Shown here: piece by piece, positions 23,396-35,559 of the stretch
Numbering within the stretch: position 1 is the first letter of the stretch
How the letters are laid out: the number at the start of each line of letters is the position of its first letter
Assembly: GCF_025698545.1 (NCBI RefSeq)
Contig: NC_068567.1
Span: 5,146,001 to 5,210,000 of the forward strand
Origin: Gossypium raimondii
Taxonomy: Eukaryota; Streptophyta; Magnoliopsida; Malvales; Malvaceae
Direction: 5' to 3'
DNA length: 64,000 bases
The notes under the pieces: generated by a model
What the model was told of the DNA's origin: nothing
Database searches by the model: none
The model's input: only the letters and a program-made list of their open reading frames with translations
Position numbers and translations under genes: made by a program

Positions 23396-25666
23396 ATGAG
23401 GGAATAAAAATAAAAAAGTAAAATAATAAAAGTGAGAATTTTCCATGATCAAAATGATATTAAGCCTAAGAAGGGCATTGAATGGTAATTAGCACACATT
23501 TAATCAAGACAGAAACAGAATCATAACCTTCACTTTTATTAACTGCATATTTTCCCAATTCCAATGTCAATGTTGGAATTAAGTATAGTACATGGCACAA
23601 GGATTATCTTGTGCCTAAACAATAATTTAGATATTACCAATACAATAATAATTAGAATTATTATTACTATTAATGTTAAAAAATTTAATAACTACATTTA
23701 TGATCGAATTTGGAGGTGTTTTTTCTAAGAATGTGAAATAGGTTTGGACATTTGTGGATGCTTGTAAAATAAAGATAAGTTCGGACACATAAAGTTTATG
23801 TTTTGAATATAAGATTTAAGGTTTCAAAAATTCAATTGATTGCTCGATAAATAATATTTCAAATTTTCTTTTCAAAAGAATCAACAATCCCAACAAAATT
23901 AAAGCTTAAATGTATAAAAGTACAAAATATTTAAAAGTAAATTTTAATCATAATTAATATCGAAAATATAATCATTTAAAAGTAAACCTTACACAATGCT
24001 ATATTTATATTATAGTTTTACCATTCGAAAATTTATTTTATTAACTGTTGGTGAAATTTTTAAATTTCATATTAAATTGAAGATGCGACATATATTTTAT
24101 AATTAAAAATTAAAAATTGTTAAGATATTTGTTATTAGCGGTTCAAAACTCAAATGGGATCTAAATGGGTTCGGGTCAAATGTCATCGAGCTTACAAATT
24201 GAGTTTGCAGATCAAACTCGCATGATACTGGTTGTTAGCAAGAGGGTACTTATATTCTTCAGTGAAATCACACATGAGATCACGCATGGAACCACATAAA
24301 CACGTGTTAAGTTTAAAGTAATATATATATTGATATATATGGAACCTATCTAATATGTCATATCAATGAACAGTACTTATATCATATAAATAGAAAAATA
24401 TCACCATTTAGGAGAGACAGAGAAAAATACTCAACAAATATATAAATTAACAAAATATCCCTTAATTTTTTAATTTTAATTTATAATATATTTTCATATA
24501 ATTAAAAAATGAATTTAACTGAGTGGGAAATACGTTTTGTTAGATGGAGTAAAGTAGAAACATATTTGAGTTTTGTCTTCCCCCAAATTTATAATAAATA
24601 CATTGGATTTGGATTGAAACCAAAGCAAGATTACAAGCAACTACTTTCCGACACATTAAACACTCCTCACGCCTTTTTGGTGAAGCTTTTAATATACGTA
24701 TATTTAAAAGAAAAACCTTTTAGACTTGTTTGTACCTCCTTTGGACCATTATTCTTCATCATATCATTTAGATAATATATTCTATTTAATTCATTACATG
24801 CACATAAAATTATAAAGTTTTGATGTAATATTTTGTTTTTGGTATTTGAATTTGAACTTTTTATTTAGTATTATTTATGTTCGAAATTTATGATTTTTCT
24901 TAGTTTGAACCAGTATTTCGTGGTTGCCTTTCTCCAAGATTTGAACTTATGTTTGCAATGTGTTTTATCATTACACTCAATATTTGTTGGTTACATTTTT
25001 TCTTATTTTGATACTTAAGTTTTTTTATTTGATTTGGTACTTGAACTTGACAACTTTTTTTCTCCTATTTTGATACCTAAGGTTTTTTTTTTTAATTTGA
25101 CGTTTGAACTTGACAATTTTTCCTAATTTGGCATCAAAGCTTTTTATTTGTCCAATTTGATACTTAAACGTATCAAATGTTATAGAAATTACCCCCAAAA
25201 CACTAATGGTGTTAGTTTTTATGAGGGAGCAGGAATAGTTAATGTATATCCAACGTGTGACAGATGACATGGACGTTAATGGTAGGAATGACTAAATTTA
25301 TTTAGAGTTTCCTCTAGTTCGCTAAACAATATATTCAAATTTTACTTTTCATAAAGTCTATAATTATTTTTACTGTTAATGACAAGGATGATTCAAGCCT
25401 GATCTTCAAAAAGCCTTCAATTTCACAGAAATATTGCAAGTATCAGCAGAAACTTGTGTTAAAAAATTATGATTTGAGCTATGCTTAACGAATGACTATT
25501 AAGAAAACAAGAGGTTTAAAAACAAAAACAAAAAATCATTAGGTTATATTAAAATACAAATAATTCAACATTTAAAATACAAAAATAAAATTTTATGTCA
25601 TATGTTTTATGTAAATTATACATTAATTATATTTGTTACCTAATAAAAATAACATTGCTAGAATAT
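23396..25666. other. AT-rich intergenic DNA with a short degenerate tandem repeat
   Basis: No gene recognised. Between about 24,990 and 25,180 a unit of roughly 60 bases is repeated with divergence (TTTTGATACTTAAG, GGTACTTGAACTTGACAA; TTTTGATACCTAAGG, ACGTTTGAACTTGACAA). Open frames over it are repeat translations. Confidence 0.45.
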
Positions 25667-26914
25667 TAGGTAACATTTAGTATAATAGAAAGTGATAACT
25701 TTCCTAAGAATTTAATTCCAACGTTTGCTATGTCAAAACAAAATTATTATTTTTAGAATCTAGCATTCCTTTGAGAATTACTTTCCCATAAATATAGTAA
25801 TGTGATTCCCATAAAAAAGGGTGAGAAAATAACTTTCTCATGTTCCCATTAGACCTGTCCATGGGCCGGGTCGGGTTCGGGCTGAGCCCGGAAAAAATTT
25901 TGGCTCGACTCTTAGGCTCGGGCCTGGCCTGGCCCAAAATATGGGACTAAAATTTTACTCAGGCCCGGCCCGGGAAAAAAATAATAAGCCTGAGCCCGGC
26001 CCGATTTTTAATAAACATAAAAAAATATTTTAAAAATAAAAAAATTAAAAAATATATTTTTAAAGTATTTTAAAATTTAAAAATAAAAATATTTATTTAT
26101 TATATTCGGGCCGGGCCAGGCCAAAAAAAGTTGAACTCGAGCCCGGCCCATTTTTTAAACGGCCATTATTTTTTTGCCCAAGCCCATATTTCGGGCCTAT
26201 ATTTTTACCCGAACCCTCCCATATTTCGGGCGAGCCATCGGGCCAGGCCGGGCCGCCCGGCCCCTGGACAGGTCTAGTTCCCATGTTTGGAAAGTAATAT
26301 TAAAGTCAAAGGCTATTACCTCATTCCCACTATCAACTCTCTTGTTGTCTTAATTAATTTTTCGAAAGTAATTTTTTTAAATATTATTTTCGATATGCAT
26401 ATTTAATCATCTATATAGTATAATATTTATATATTATATTTATTTTTTATTGTTCTTCATATATTTCCTTTCGATATGTTTGATTGATATTTCAATTTCA
26501 TTATAATATTCAAAACAAGTTTTATATATGCATTATTATTTTAAAAATAGATGCAAGATAAATTTAAAATAATTTTGATTTCAATTAAAATTATAAATTA
26601 AAACAATAATTTTAAAATTATCAATTAAAACATTACACTTAAAAAGTAATTAAAATATTATTATTTAAGTTTTATTATTAATAAAGTTTATTGTAAAATA
26701 TTAAATATATCAGTATTATTTTAATTTAATAAGGATAAATTTGTAAATTATAATTACATTCTCGGAAAGATTTAGTGAACCAAACGTAATAATGCAACAT
26801 TCCAATTGATTTTAATCTATACTTTCTAATATATACCAAATGTTCCAAAGTAATTTTTTTAATATTCACATTTCATTAGAATCATAACATTAGAAAACAC
26901 TAAATGCTACCTTA
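25667..26914. mobile_element. TIR element interrupted by a nested MITE
   Basis: The left end TAGGTAACATTTAGT matches the reverse complement of the right end, TAAGGTAGCATTTAGT. The CTTTCC-rich text on both sides of the inner element joins smoothly if 25,850-26,276 is removed. No coding. Its own target-site duplication is not clear. Confidence 0.45.
25850..26276. mobile_element. hAT-type MITE with 8-bp target-site duplication
   Basis: 427-bp element with termini TAGACCTGTCCATGGGCCGG and its near-perfect inverse CCGGCCCCTGGACAGGTCTA. It is flanked by GTTCCCAT at 25,842-25,849 and 26,277-26,284. An 8-bp duplication is the hallmark of the hAT superfamily. The interior is made of GGGCCGGGC-type stretches around an AT-rich core and has no coding capacity. 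Confidence 0.88.
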
Positions 26915-27312
26915 GAGTAATTGGTATGACATTTAACAAGTTTAAATACCAAATTTGACCAAAAATTTTAAATACTAAATTAAGAAAAAAGTCAAACTTA
27001 TAGATACTAAATAAAAAGAATGTAAATTTATATATGAGAAAAAAATCTAAGTACTAAATTAAGAAAAAAGTGTTAAATTTATTAAAAATCCCAAAATCAT
27101 AATATAGTTACCATAAGAAAAAGTTGAGATATACCATAAATTAATTGTTTATTTATGTTTAAAATGAAAAAAAAAAAGAGAGATTGGCAGACAGCTAGAG
27201 GATTTGCATGGACCATGAAACCAGCAGCTGACACTAAACTATAGAGAAGATTTCAAACTAGGGCCATGGACGTTTCCTTCGAGAAACTGTCTTTAATTTT
27301 TTTTTAAAAAAA
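26915..27312. other. AT-rich spacer, no gene seen
   Basis: Contains repeated TACTAAATTAAGAAAAAAGT phrases (about 26,972 and 27,054). No coding region. Confidence 0.4.
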
Positions 27313-28114
27313 GGGTAAATTGCACCTAAGGTTACTAAATTATTAGTAAATTTACGTTTTGATCATTCAACTTCAGAAAGTTACAAAATGTCATTGAACT
27401 ATTCAAAAAATTTTATTTAAATGCATGAACTATTTAAAAGTCTTTATTTAAGCCACTAGGTTGTTAAGAAATGTGAAGCTTTGTCGGCCCCCTAAAAATG
27501 AAAAATTGTAATTCAGTCCCTTTAGAAATAGTAAAATTATAAAAGTGCAACTTGGCCCCTCTAAATATGAAAAAAGTTAGTCCCTTAAAAATAATGGAGT
27601 TATAACTTAGTACAAGGTAAAATTTTATTTTGATCTCTTAAAATTTTATAATTCAATTTCGGTCCTATAAAAAAAATTGGTTTTGCCCTTGTTATTAAGT
27701 TGTTGTTTTTTTAAGTTTGAGTCGTTTGGCTAGTGAGCTCCAAGTGACGATTTGAAAATTAGTACGGTGAATCAGTACCTATTAATGAGTAGAAGAATAT
27801 ACCTTATATTCAAGTTGGTTTGACGACCAATGATGAAAATTGAAGAAGAAAGCTATTTGAATTTTAGTTAACATATTCATGACGTTCAAAGTTATTTTAT
27901 GAAAAAAAAGTGAATTGTAGAAGAGAAATAGGAGGAGATTTTTCAGTTGATGCAGACGGTGCAAACAGAAAAGATCATACAATAGCAATTTTAACAGTCC
28001 AGTGAATTAAATAAAAATTTTAAAATAGCTCAGCGACCATTTTGTAACTCTTTGAAGTTTTATAACCAAAAGGTAAACTTTCTAATAATTGAGTAACTAG
28101 AGTATAGTTTACCC
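27313..28114. mobile_element. Non-coding TIR element with about 75-bp termini
   Basis: The left end GGGTAAATTGCACCTAAGGT, followed by TACTAAATTATTAGTAAA, mirrors the right end, whose reverse complement reads GGGTAAACTATACTC, TTACTCAATTATTAGAAA. Both sides are flanked by A-runs, so a target-site duplication cannot be assigned. The interior 27,480-27,700 (GGCCCCCTAAAAATG, GGCCCCTCTAAATATG) looks like a further inserted repeat. No coding. Confidence 0.6.
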
Positions 28115-28268
28115 AAAAAGATATTCTTTTGAACCGTTCAATAATTTATGACTCTCGAACAATGAAAAAAAATTGAAAACTTTTCCTTTGGTTCACATGT
28201 TTTTCAAGACAAAAGAACCCAATTGGTACAGTGTTAGATTTCATAATTTAATGCACTCATTCTTCCAC

Positions 28269-28275
28269 TATATAA
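28269..28275 (+). promoter_or_regulatory. Putative TATA box of the NPGR2-like gene
   Basis: TATATAA in the context CCACTATATAAAGCTT, about 770 bases before the start codon. The distance fits a 5' untranslated region with an intron. A possible donor is AAAAG|GTACTT at about 28,516, with a possible acceptor near 29,022. Confidence 0.45.
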
Positions 28276-29045
28276 AGCTTAAAACCTCAAAAAGAAAATA
28301 AAAATACAAACTTTTTTCCAAAATGAGAAGCTAAAGCAGTAGAAGAAAAAAAACAAACAAAAAATAAAGTTTGCTTTGGATTCTTGCTTTGCAAGTGAAA
28401 AAAATAATTTAAGGACCCATTTTTATTTCCTCTTTAGGATTGAGTGAATTGTGGAAAATGCACAGTGATGAGAGTGTTTGGTGGGCTCAGTCAATGTTTT
28501 TTAGCAATGAAAAGGTACTTTCTTTTAGCTGTTTTTTAACGCCATTTTTTGCATGATGATTGTCAATGGTTTGATTAGTTTCACTAGTGTGTTTTCTTTT
28601 ACCTCTAACTGTACCTTTCAATTTATGATATTTTTAGTTTATATTATTTTATTTTTTATGTGGTGTAGGTTGCTCTGAATTCATCATGCTTGTGTTGAAT
28701 TTTTCTGGGGTTTTTTTTTTTTGTTATTTACTTGTGTTATTTATCTTTGATGAGAAAATCGGCTACTTAAACCCAGATTTTGGGTATTTATGGTGATTTA
28801 CTCAACCTGTACTGTATGAAAATAGGTATTTATTTACTTTTTTTGGTTTCAAATTTTGATTTTTACTTTGAATTCTGGGTTTTAGGTTCAGAAATGTATG
28901 GTTTATCAAGTGCCGAGAATTCAGGATATAGCTAGGGTTTTAATTCTCTTATTTCATGACGTTTTATGTTGGAATGCTCCTAATTTCGATTGGCTTTTGT
29001 GATGTCGTTGCCGTTTTTGAAGGATTTCGAGTGTAACGGAATGGT

Positions 29046-32000
29046 ATGGCGGTTAAGGATTGGATAAACAAGCGAGGATTCCATATTCGAGGGGGGTTTC
29101 AGAAAATGATGAGGTGTATATGGTCAGGACAGCAATTAAGAGTTGATGATACTAATGCTTCTTCCGAGTCGCTAGCGACTCGGGACTATTCAGTGAGTGG
29201 TTACTCATCTCGAGCTGGCGAGATGGTGGAGACTAAGGCTGATAGTAGTAATATCGAAGAAGCTGAGTCATCGCTTCGCGAGAGTGGTTATCTGAACTAT
29301 GAGGTCAGTACCATCCAATTTCTTAATTGCGTTTTGCACTTTCTTGATCTTCGATGTTTGAGGAAATTTCTCGGTGATTTTACGGAAGAGATGGATCGTG
29401 TTGTTGATTAATGTCTATGTTAGATTTATTTACGGTATAGGCTTATCTAACAGATAGTTTAATTATAGGAAGCAAGGGCATTATTAGGGAGGCTCGAGTA
29501 TCAAAAGGGAAATATAGAAGGTGCACTTCATGTATTTGAAGGAATAGACGTTTCTGCAGTGACTTCAAAGATGAAAGTTACCCTTTCGAGAAGATGTGAA
29601 CAAAACCGACGTCGCTCAGAAAGTGAAGCTGCTCCTGCCATGTCTATGCATGCCATTAGCTTACTTCTTGAAGCTATTTTCTTGAAAGCAAAATCATTGC
29701 AGCACCTCGGAAGGTTTGGAGGTATGCCCTTTCAATTTCCTTATATTTTACTAGAGATGACAAAGCCCGAGCTGCTGCACAAGTTACCCACCTATACGCT
29801 CTGAAAGACTGAAATTTAGGCTTCCTTGATGATTCAGTGTGATAATCATTGTTACCTATTCATGCTTTTTAAATTTTTTTGCCTGATAATTTTACAGAGG
29901 CCGCTCAATCGTGCAAAATTATTTTGGAGACGGTTGAATCTGCGTTGCCTGATGGCCTGCCGGACTTCTCTACGGATTGTAAATTGCAGGAAATTTTGAA
30001 CAAAGCTGTGGAATTGCTTCCGGAGCTATGGAAACTTGCCGGAGATCCCCAAGAAGCCATATTGTCGTACCGGCGGGCTCTCCTCTATTACTGGAATCTT
30101 GATACTGGAACCAAAGCGAAACTCGAAAAAGAATTTGCAGTGTTGCTTTTATATAGCGGTGCTGAAGCAAGCCCTCTAACCCTCCGTGCGCAGATGGAAG
30201 GATCATTTGTGCCGAGGAACAATGTTGAAGAGGCCATTCTTTTATTACTAATTCTACTTAGAAAGTTTCTTCTCAAAAGGATCGGATGGGATCCGTCGAT
30301 ATTGGATCATCTTGCTTTTGCGTTATCTGTTTCGGGGGAACTAAGAGCCTTAGCTCATCAGGTTGAAGAATTGCAGCCCGAGATCATGGAAAGAAAAGAA
30401 CAATATCGTACGTTGGCTCTCTGCTATTACGGGGAAGGTGAGGAGATAATTGCTTTGAATCTTTTGCGGAATCTTTTGAATAGCCGAGACAATCCGGACT
30501 GTGTCCTGGAATTGTTGCTAGCCTCGAAAATTTGTGGGGAGAATATGAATTATATCGAGGAAGGGACAACTTGGGCACGGAAAGCTCTTGTCGGATTGAA
30601 TGGTAGGTGTTGGCAGATGGTGAGCAAAGCAAACTGCTTACTGGGAGTTCTATTATCGGCTCAGTCAAGGATGGTTTCTTCCGATTCTCAGAGAAATTTG
30701 CAGCAGTCCAAAACAATTGAGGTACTCGAAACTGCAGAAAAGCTGATGAAAGAAAGTGACCCATACATCGTATTCCATATTTGCCTAGAAAATGCTGAGC
30801 AGAGGAAGTTGGATGTTGCACTTCACTATGCAAAGCAGCTCTTGAAACTTGAAGCAGGGTCTAATGTTAAGGGATATGTCCTTTTGGCTCGGATCTTGTC
30901 AGCTCAAAAACGTTTTGTTGATGCGGAGACAGTAATTAATGCTGCTCTTAACCAAACCGGAAAGTGGGACCAAGGAGAATTGTTGAGAACCAAGGCTAAA
31001 CTTCAGATTGCACAAGGGCAGTTAAAAAATGCAGTTGAGACATATACTCATCTTCTTGCCATTCTCCAAGTTCAGCATAAAAGCACGGGAAACGGGAAGA
31101 AACTTCTAAAGGTAGATTCTGAATACCTTTTTATCAAGTTTATCCTTTTGAAGTTGAATTGCCGAAAAAAGTGATAAAGTTGTATCCGGTCGACAATATT
31201 AGGAAAGGAAGTGAAAAAAACAATAATTTGAGTTTCCTCTCCGATAGAACTCGATACCATAAGTGTCTATTTGATAATGGTGAAGATATTATTGAGCATC
31301 TATTACTTTTTCATACTTGCATGTTGGTGCCGAAACAAAGAAGTGGCTCGATGTTCATGGATTCTCTTGAAGTTTAGTCTCATGCAAAACATTTAGGGTA
31401 AATAGAGTAAAAGGATACTTTATGTTTGTTTTCAGTTCACAAGTAAGATAGCTGCACGTTATTCCGAGCCACTAGCATGTAACTTGTAGAATCCAAAGTC
31501 TGTCAAATGATTCTCTTATAAATTGCTCTTTCCGTTCCTTGCAGACTAAGGGGAAGTGGGATCGAGGCTTGGAAATGGAAACATGGCACGATCTAGCTAA
31601 CGTGTACATAAGCTTGTCACAGTGGCAGGATGCCGAGGTCTGTCTCTCCAAATCCAAGGCTATCAGTCCTTTCTCCGCTACTAGATGGTACTCTACAGGT
31701 AAACACGTGCTTTTTTCATCTACTTGTCAATAAATTTTTCTAGATGTTTCGATTAGTACTGCATATCATGTTAAAGTTGCTGACAGTTTGTACTCGTACA
31801 AGCTTGTTGAGAGTTCTGTTTTCCGGAAAATTGGAAATTTTGTTTTAAGCCGAATCTTCTGATTTTCTAATATACATCTTTTATCATTCGCACGCTCTTT
31901 TGAACTCATTTTCTGTTTCATGCCCGTTATTGCTTTGTTCATATTTGTAAGTATTTAATATTTGCGCGATAGCCAATCCTTCTAGTTGGAGAACCAAACT

Positions 32001-32349
32001 AGTTCGCTAAAACCCGAGGGTGATTTTGTTAGGTATATTGAACGAAGCGAGAGGGCTTCATCAGGAAGCACTGAGATCATACAAGAAAGCATTAGATGTA
32101 AATCCCACACATGTTCCAAGTTTGATATCCACTGCTTGCATTCTCAGACAACTCGGTGGTCAATCAATGCCTATTGTTAGAAGTTTTCTAATGGATGCCC
32201 TTCGACTCGATCGAACCAACCCGGCAGCCTGGTACAATCTCGGGTTGCTTTATAAAGCCGATGTTAGTGCATCAGCCCTGGAGGCTGCCGAATGTTTTGA
32301 GGCTGCTGCAGTTCTTGAAGAATCTGCACCAATTGAACCCTTTAGATAA
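29046..32349 (+). CDS. NPGR2: NPGR2-like TPR protein (NO POLLEN GERMINATION RELATED)
   Basis: Five coding exons: 29046-29303, 29469-29721, 29898-31111, 31545-31698 and 32033-32349. They sum to 732 codons (731 aa), and all introns are GT-AG with phases that join cleanly. The family is the calmodulin-binding NPG1/NPGR group. In Arabidopsis, NPG1 is required for pollen germination, and NPGR proteins are linked to plasma-membrane PI4-kinase complexes. Diagnostic stretches are GQQLRVDD (residues about 29-36), NIEEAESSLRE, LNYEEARALLGRLEYQKGNI, AVELLPELWKLAG, SYRRALL, SFVPRNNVEEAILLL and the C-terminal TPRs NPAAWYNLGLLYKAD. The C-terminus APIEPFR is conserved. The length matches Arabidopsis NPGR2 as I recall it (about 739 aa). 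Which of the NPG1/NPGR1/NPGR2 paralogues it is rests on memory, with NPGR2 the best fit. Confidence 0.92.
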
Positions 32350-32705
32350 AAGAAACAACTTTGCCCGCATTTTGTTATTATGTAATTTTGGACATGCCAT
32401 TTTTGTAAATCTTATAGGTAAGGTTATCTAACATCTAAAGATGTTGAAAATCTTTATGTGAGTTGCTTCAAAAGTTTAAATTAAATTGGTTTATTTAGTT
32501 CATTTCGAAACCATCCCAAACTCTTAATATCTGTATCCGTGTCAGACACATACGATACCCCTTTCGAATTCAGATAACATATCAAGCTAAAAAGAGTTAC
32601 ATAAATTAACCAAATGTTTTACCAAATAGTGTTGTTTTCTGGGGAAAATGGTTTCTGCAAAACTAAAACTGGAAATCTAAAAGATTTAGTACTTTTTTTC
32701 TTTGA
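32350..32705. other. 3'-to-3' spacer between NPGR2-like and RPL28
   Basis: The two genes converge, so this stretch holds both 3' untranslated regions and polyadenylation sites. No other gene seen. Confidence 0.5.
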
Positions 32706-34076
32706 TCATTCCTTGCGAAGATCTATCCCAGCCTTCTTAGCAACAGCATCCAATCCGTTCTTCTCAATGGTCTTCAACGCCTTGGTCGATAAACGCAATT
32801 TTACATAGCGTTTACCGGCTTCCCACCAAACCTTCTTGTATTGGAGGTTGACAAACTGTAATTTCTTTGTCTTGTGATTTGAGAACGAAACTTTGTTGGC
32901 TTTGTTCGCTTTCTTGCCGGTGAAAGGGCATATCCTACCTGAAAAAAAGATCAATAGAGATCATTGAACCACCATTCATTTTCAGCCTAGCAAATCGAAT
33001 TTCACCTTCATGCTATCTCTAGTTCTATATCCAACCTAGAAATCCACGACTCCAATAGCCATAAGTTTTCTGTTCGGTCTTGAACACTTAACCTGCTTTA
33101 CCCGGCTCTTCATTTGCTCTAAAGTATCTATATTTGACACTCGTATTCAACACATGCTCGAGTAATGTTGGAGTATATTTGTATTGAACATGTACTTCTA
33201 TCCGTGACGCCCTCTCTAATTCCGATAACATAGCACTTAACAAATCACTAACATCAATGCTAACAGCTCATCCAACCAAATTCATCAAAAATCCAACAAA
33301 AAAGCTAAGTTCTCCACTAAACCCAAAGGGTCAATACATTAAGCAAATCAGACAAAAAACACATTGATTTTAACTTTCATAAACTCTAATTTATAACCAA
33401 TTCCAGCTTAGAATTAGCATGCTAGGCAAGGAAAGGAAGTTGCCACTACAAGTTCTTAAAAACAATGTCACACTCAAACAATTCAAAGATTATAACTCGG
33501 TCATATCCGCCAATGCATGTCTAAGTACGAGCTGGACATAGATATCAAACACAAAGACTTGGAGAAAATTGAATAATTCAATCAATATAGCTCCATATGC
33601 TTGTTCAAAAGGCAACTCTAAGCCTCAAACCAATCAAGCTCACATTGTTCATTTAAACTTTTGCATTAAAATCAACAAACCCAGAAAACAATTGTCACTA
33701 CCAAATTCCCCAAAGCACCCCGCTTAGAATTACAAAATCGTTAACTTCAACACCAGCATGAAATTTCACATAATTGAACAAAAAAGAAAATGCAAAATTG
33801 AAACAAACCCAGAAAGTTTTAATCACAAAGAACATATGACTAAGAAAACAGAAAGAGATGAAGGTATTTACGAGCAACAGGCAGGAGAGCAGGAGTGAAA
33901 GGGGAAGATATGGGTTTTAAAGGCGCCACCACGACAGGGAGGTTGCAAGAGATTTTGATGCCGCTGAGTTGGGAAGTAACGAAACCAAGAAATGGTGAAG
34001 ATGGGTTCGTCTTTAGAGGCTCTGTTTTGTTGAACCGAAGAACTGAACTACTTCCCACAGTAGCCAACGTCGCCAT
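32706..34076 (-). CDS. RPL28: 50S ribosomal protein L28, chloroplastic
   Basis: Two exons on the minus strand, 34076-33872 and 32938-32706, joined in phase 1 to give 145 aa. Residues 1 to about 68 are Ser/Pro/Lys-rich without acidic residues near the start, typical of a chloroplast transit peptide. The rest is a full L28 domain beginning [20 protein letters not shown] and ending in [10 protein letters not shown]. The protein is a bacterial-type component of the plastid large subunit. The start at MATLATVG is chosen over an in-frame ATG eight codons upstream (MKNQRRQP) because it gives the usual MA-type transit peptide. The single intron is about 930 bases. The neighbouring MORF2 gene, also plastid-targeted, is on the same strand. 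Confidence 0.93.
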
Positions 34077-35139
34077 TGGTTGCCTTCTCTGGTTTTTCAC
34101 TTCTTTTTATTTATCTGTTTTGATTTTTGTGAAGGAAAAAAGAAGAAAAATATTGTTTGGATAATGACTTTGTTCATTTTTCTATTCATTTGGGCCTGGG
34201 CCGTATTTCTATAAGGAGATATCAAATATTTGAATTTTTTAATATTTAAATTTAATAAATCAAGTTTATTTTACAAAATTTCCAAATCCATTATTCGAAA
34301 AATAAAGCAATCTAGCTAATTAGTTATGTTGTCGGTATAATTAATATGTTTTTTTACAACTGCACAAACACGGATGTTCCCGTGAACATCCGACCAATAT
34401 GTCATAATTTGGAGTTTTAATTATATTTTTCTATTGAGCTTAACTCTAGTTCGATTTTGTGAAAGTAATTAATTAATATGAATTTAAGTATTACAAATTC
34501 GAAAGTTAATATCTTTAGGGATGTTTGGTTCATATGATATAAAATTACCTCTAATAATAAAATTATCCGAATATAAATTACTTAAGCCATTATATAAGAT
34601 TAACTCTGATAATAAAATTACCGAATGTAATATTGTTTAGTATATTGTAGGATATGTTACAATTTTATAACCAAGATTACCTACTATATTATCAAGTACC
34701 ATTTTATTCTTTACTATAAGAGTTTAAGCTTATAATATTTTATTTTATTAAAAATTTCTATAGTAAAATAATTCCACATCTCATTTTTATTTAAATAAAT
34801 AAAGCAAGTAATGAAGTGCCAAGATTCTCGTCAATCAAAGTTACTATGCATTTTTATTTTGTTATGGCTTAAAGATAAATTTAATTAAAATTATAAAATG
34901 TAATATAACAAAAATTAATTTTTAATGTTAATTGAAGATTATATCAAAGAAATAAAATTTTAATTTATTATTTCATTTTGAAGTGATTATAATTGAGATA
35001 ATTATATATATATAAAAAAAAAAACCATCACATTAAAAATGAAACTCTTAACCATTGGAAGTGAAAGATTATGGGCCACAAATCCATATGAGATTTCGAA
35101 AAGAATTGCAGATGAAACATAATTACAAGAATCAACTAA
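34077..35139. other. Intergenic DNA upstream of RPL28
   Basis: Holds the promoter of RPL28 in its left part. The rest is AT-rich. A perfect 9-bp palindrome, CGGATGTTC...GAACATCCG, lies at 34,371-34,392. No gene. Confidence 0.4.
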
Positions 35140-35265
35140 GAGTGGGTTTGGATGGGCGATTGGATGCGGTGCGGTGTGTTTAGCTTACTTTTTGTCTCAC
35201 GCTACAGTATCGTTACAGTATCTAATCTCACCGTCACCACTGTTTTTACACTAACAAACTCACCC
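35140..35265. mobile_element. Tourist-like MITE, TAA target site
   Basis: 126-bp element with ends GAGTGGGTTTGGATGGGC and, inverted, GGGTGAGTTTG. It is flanked by TAA at 35,137-35,139 and 35,266-35,268. The 3-bp TWA duplication fits PIF/Harbinger. A second copy in opposite orientation is at 43,178. Confidence 0.7.
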
Positions 35266-35559
35266 TAAGTTATCAACAAATCAGCAAAATATTTTTAAAT
35301 AAATGAGATATAAAAATTTAGATTCTAAGGAGAAGGAAAATAAACAAAAGGTAACATCATAAATAATCCTACATCAGTTTTATGCTGAAACTCAAGCAGA
35401 CCACAAAACATTCAAGTTCAGATTCAGAACTACATTAAAAAACATCAACATAAGCTTTTCTTTTCCATGTCTTCTCTTCATAATAGTAATGCTCCCATAT
35501 CTCAAGAAACACTTAAAAGGAGTTCTATACATCATTTTCTTTCTTTCTAATTATACTTT

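Noticed and set aside
30384-30833. 149-codon minus-strand frame
   Set aside because: Shadow of the large NPGR2-like exon 3.
34371-34392. Perfect 9-bp palindrome CGGATGTTC/GAACATCCG
   Set aside because: Short, isolated in AT-rich DNA and not positioned at a gene end. No function can be supported.
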